From: Niastella sp. OAS944
GTDB lineage: Bacteria > Bacteroidota > Bacteroidia > Chitinophagales > Chitinophagaceae
DNA: 64,000 nt
Direction of reading: 5' to 3'
Assembly: GCA_024809215.1 (NCBI GenBank)
Contig: JANUBW010000004.1
Span: forward strand, 496,001-560,000
The position numbers were made by a program, and so were the translations under genes. Each line of letters begins with the position of its first letter. The first letter of the stretch is position 1. The notes under the pieces were generated by a model that searched no databases, was not told where the DNA came from, and saw only the letters and a list, made by a program, of their open reading frames with translations. Positions 62,457 through 64,000 of the stretch are shown in pieces.

Positions 62457-64000
62457 TTAAAATTGAATGTTACAACCTACCGTGTATGTTTTCATAATAC
62501 CATATGTCCATTGGTTACCGCGGCTTTCAGGATCCGTTAATTTATGATCTGTAAACGTGAACGGGTTTTGGGCATTGAAGTACATACGCATGGAACTTAC
62601 ACCTGCGCGTTTTAGTAATGCCGAATTGAAATTATACCCAAGCTGAATATATTTCATCCGCAGGTAAGCGCCATTTTGAAACCAAAAGTCTGACGATAAC
62701 TTATTATTTGCCGGTGTTGTTGACAGGCGGGGAAACCGGGCGTCTGTACGATCGGGCGTCCAGTAATGCGCCGCATAATATTTTGTAGGCACTCCACCAT
62801 CTTTACTAAGGTCTAACGGCAATGCAAACATATCTAGCAGTACTGCATCACTTTTGCCAGTACCCTGTAACAAGAACTCAAGGTCGAGCTTTTTATATGA
62901 TACCCTGAAATTGGAAAAGTAATTTAATTGCGGTACGGGATTACCTATCAATCCCTGATCGGCGTCATCGATGCGGCCGTTCCCGCTCATGTCTACATAC
63001 TTTATATCACCGGGCGCGGCACCGGTTAAAGTTGGCACCAATGCCTTACCGGTGTTATCAAAATCACTTTGTTGCAACAGGCCGTCGGTCGTATAACCAT
63101 ATATACTGCCAATACTGCTACCCACCTGGTTTATGATAGTGCCCGCTTTATTGATATACGGACCAGCCTGCAGGTTTAATATTGTATTGGTATTGTATGA
63201 AAAGCCGGGACGAACAGAGATGCTGAGGTCTTTTGCTATTTTTGCATTGTAATTCACCGACAGTTCCCAACCTTTGTTCTTTACCCGGCCTGCATTTACC
63301 GGTACGGTGTCTTCAAAACCGCCAACAAGCGGCAGGGCCGGATTGAGAATAATATCGTTGGTTATTTTATCGTAATAATCAATAGTAATGTCAAGCTTGC
63401 CATTAAACAAACCAATATCAGCACCTGCATCGAACATATGAACGGTTTCCCAGGTGATGTTGGGGTTACCATAGGTAGTCTCCAGGCCATTTGACGTATT
63501 TACCAGCGTTTGGTATTTATATAAGCCTATATTTTCATTACCCAGGTATCCGTAAGAACCTCTAAGTTTCAGATTGTTGATGAAAGAAACATCTTTCAGG
63601 AAATTCTCATTGTGTACATTCCAGCCAACGGCAACCGAAGGAAAGAAACCGAACTTATTATTATCGCTAAACCTTGAAGATCCATCGGTACGTACGGTCC
63701 CTTCTATCAGGTATTTGTTTGCATAAGAATAATTCAATTTTGCGTAGCCCGAGATCAGCGACGACACATCCCAGTCGCCTGAATTGGTTTCTTCCTGTGA
63801 ATAGCCGGCCATAGCAAATATTGAATGATCACCCATATCGAGTGTATAATCGGCAGTGGCGCCCAGATAATAATAAGTAGTTCTTTTAGACGATACCGTT
63901 CTTTGCATGGCCCAGGTTTGCAGTAACTGGCCGGTGTAATAATCAAAGAAGTTATAGGTATTACGGGTATCGCGGTTAATATCACTGTTCAACCTGAAGC
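62457..64000 (-). CDS. SusC/RagA-family TonB-dependent transporter, C-terminal half (second system)
   Basis: The frame is open to the window edge, so the start, signal peptide and plug are outside. The visible 514 codons are outer-membrane beta-barrel (LNYSYANKYLIEGTVRTDGS, SRFSDNNKFGFFPSVAVGWN, LKLRGSYGYLGNENIG, ITIDYYDKITNDIIL). They end in the aromatic YTVGCNIQF, as usual for outer-membrane proteins. With the SusD gene 11 bp downstream it forms an uptake pair. Confidence 0.92.
   Translation of the reverse strand, partial: FRLNSDINRDTRNTYNFFDYYTGQLLQTWAMQRTVSSKRTTYYYLGATADYTLDMGDHSIFAMAGYSQEETNSGDWDVSSLISGYAKLNYSYANKYLIEGTVRTDGSSRFSDNNKFGFFPSVAVGWNVHNENFLKDVSFINNLKLRGSYGYLGNENIGLYKYQTLVNTSNGLETTYGNPNITWETVHMFDAGADIGLFNGKLDITIDYYDKITNDIILNPALPLVGGFEDTVPVNAGRVKNKGWELSVNYNAKIAKDLSISVRPGFSYNTNTILNLQAGPYINKAGTIINQVGSSIGSIYGYTTDGLLQQSDFDNTGKALVPTLTGAAPGDIKYVDMSGNGRIDDADQGLIGNPVPQLNYFSNFRVSYKKLDLEFLLQGTGKSDAVLLDMFALPLDLSKDGGVPTKYYAAHYWTPDRTDARFPRLSTTPANNKLSSDFWFQNGAYLRMKYIQLGYNFNSALLKRAGVSSMRMYFNAQNPFTFTDHKLTDPESRGNQWTYGIMKTYTVGCNIQF

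Overview
The window reads as a chromosomal segment of a Bacteroidota bacterium, most likely of the family Chitinophagaceae (Niastella/Chitinophaga-like). The evidence is two SusC/SusD outer-membrane uptake pairs, the type IX secretion protein PorQ, a bacilliredoxin-like YtxJ, giant Bacteroidota-type RHS/YD-repeat proteins, and two well-formed Bacteroidota promoters (TTTG, 18-20 nt spacer, TAnnTTTG). The genus is inference. No rRNA, tRNA, transposase, integrase or CRISPR array was seen.

Layout. 1-6.4 kb: the end of a phospholipase-D protein, a membrane hydrolase, then a GntP permease, a D-threonine-aldolase-like PLP enzyme and a Gfo/Idh/MocA oxidoreductase, plausibly one sugar-acid/amino-acid utilisation unit. 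6.5-16 kb: small secreted proteins, a LuxE-like enzyme, a UbiA-like membrane protein, an M42 peptidase overlapping a tiny membrane protein and a methyltransferase, biotin synthase, a receiver-only response regulator and PorQ. 16-27 kb: Lon, a PUR-family nucleic-acid-binding protein, a half-size ABC exporter, a GH13 alpha-glucosidase, a PPOX protein, a baeRF-type protein and an RDD protein. 27.5-34 kb: a CBM9-beta-lactamase fusion whose catalytic part recurs 3.5 kb away as a frameshifted pseudogene, with a TPR gene and an S9 peptidase between the copies. 34-43 kb: a polymorphic-toxin locus of two giant RHS proteins and an Imm26-like immunity gene. 43.6-52 kb: housekeeping and stress genes plus two copies of a 250-bp structured element. 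53-64 kb: two SusC/SusD pairs flanking ytxJ and topB.

Two kinds of structure are not explained by genes. First, at least a dozen intergenic spacers hold short quasi-tandem repeats of about 7-9 bp, usually as two arms in inverted orientation around a short core. Unit sequences recur from element to element, and two elements share a 44-nt core (about 70% identical, ungapped). Second, a ~252-bp element occurs twice (46494-46746 and 51858-52109). In both places it lies 3' of a minus-strand gene and ends in an intrinsic terminator, so it may be a 3'UTR-derived RNA or a mobile terminator cassette.

All assignments come from reading the sequence and recalling families; no search was run.
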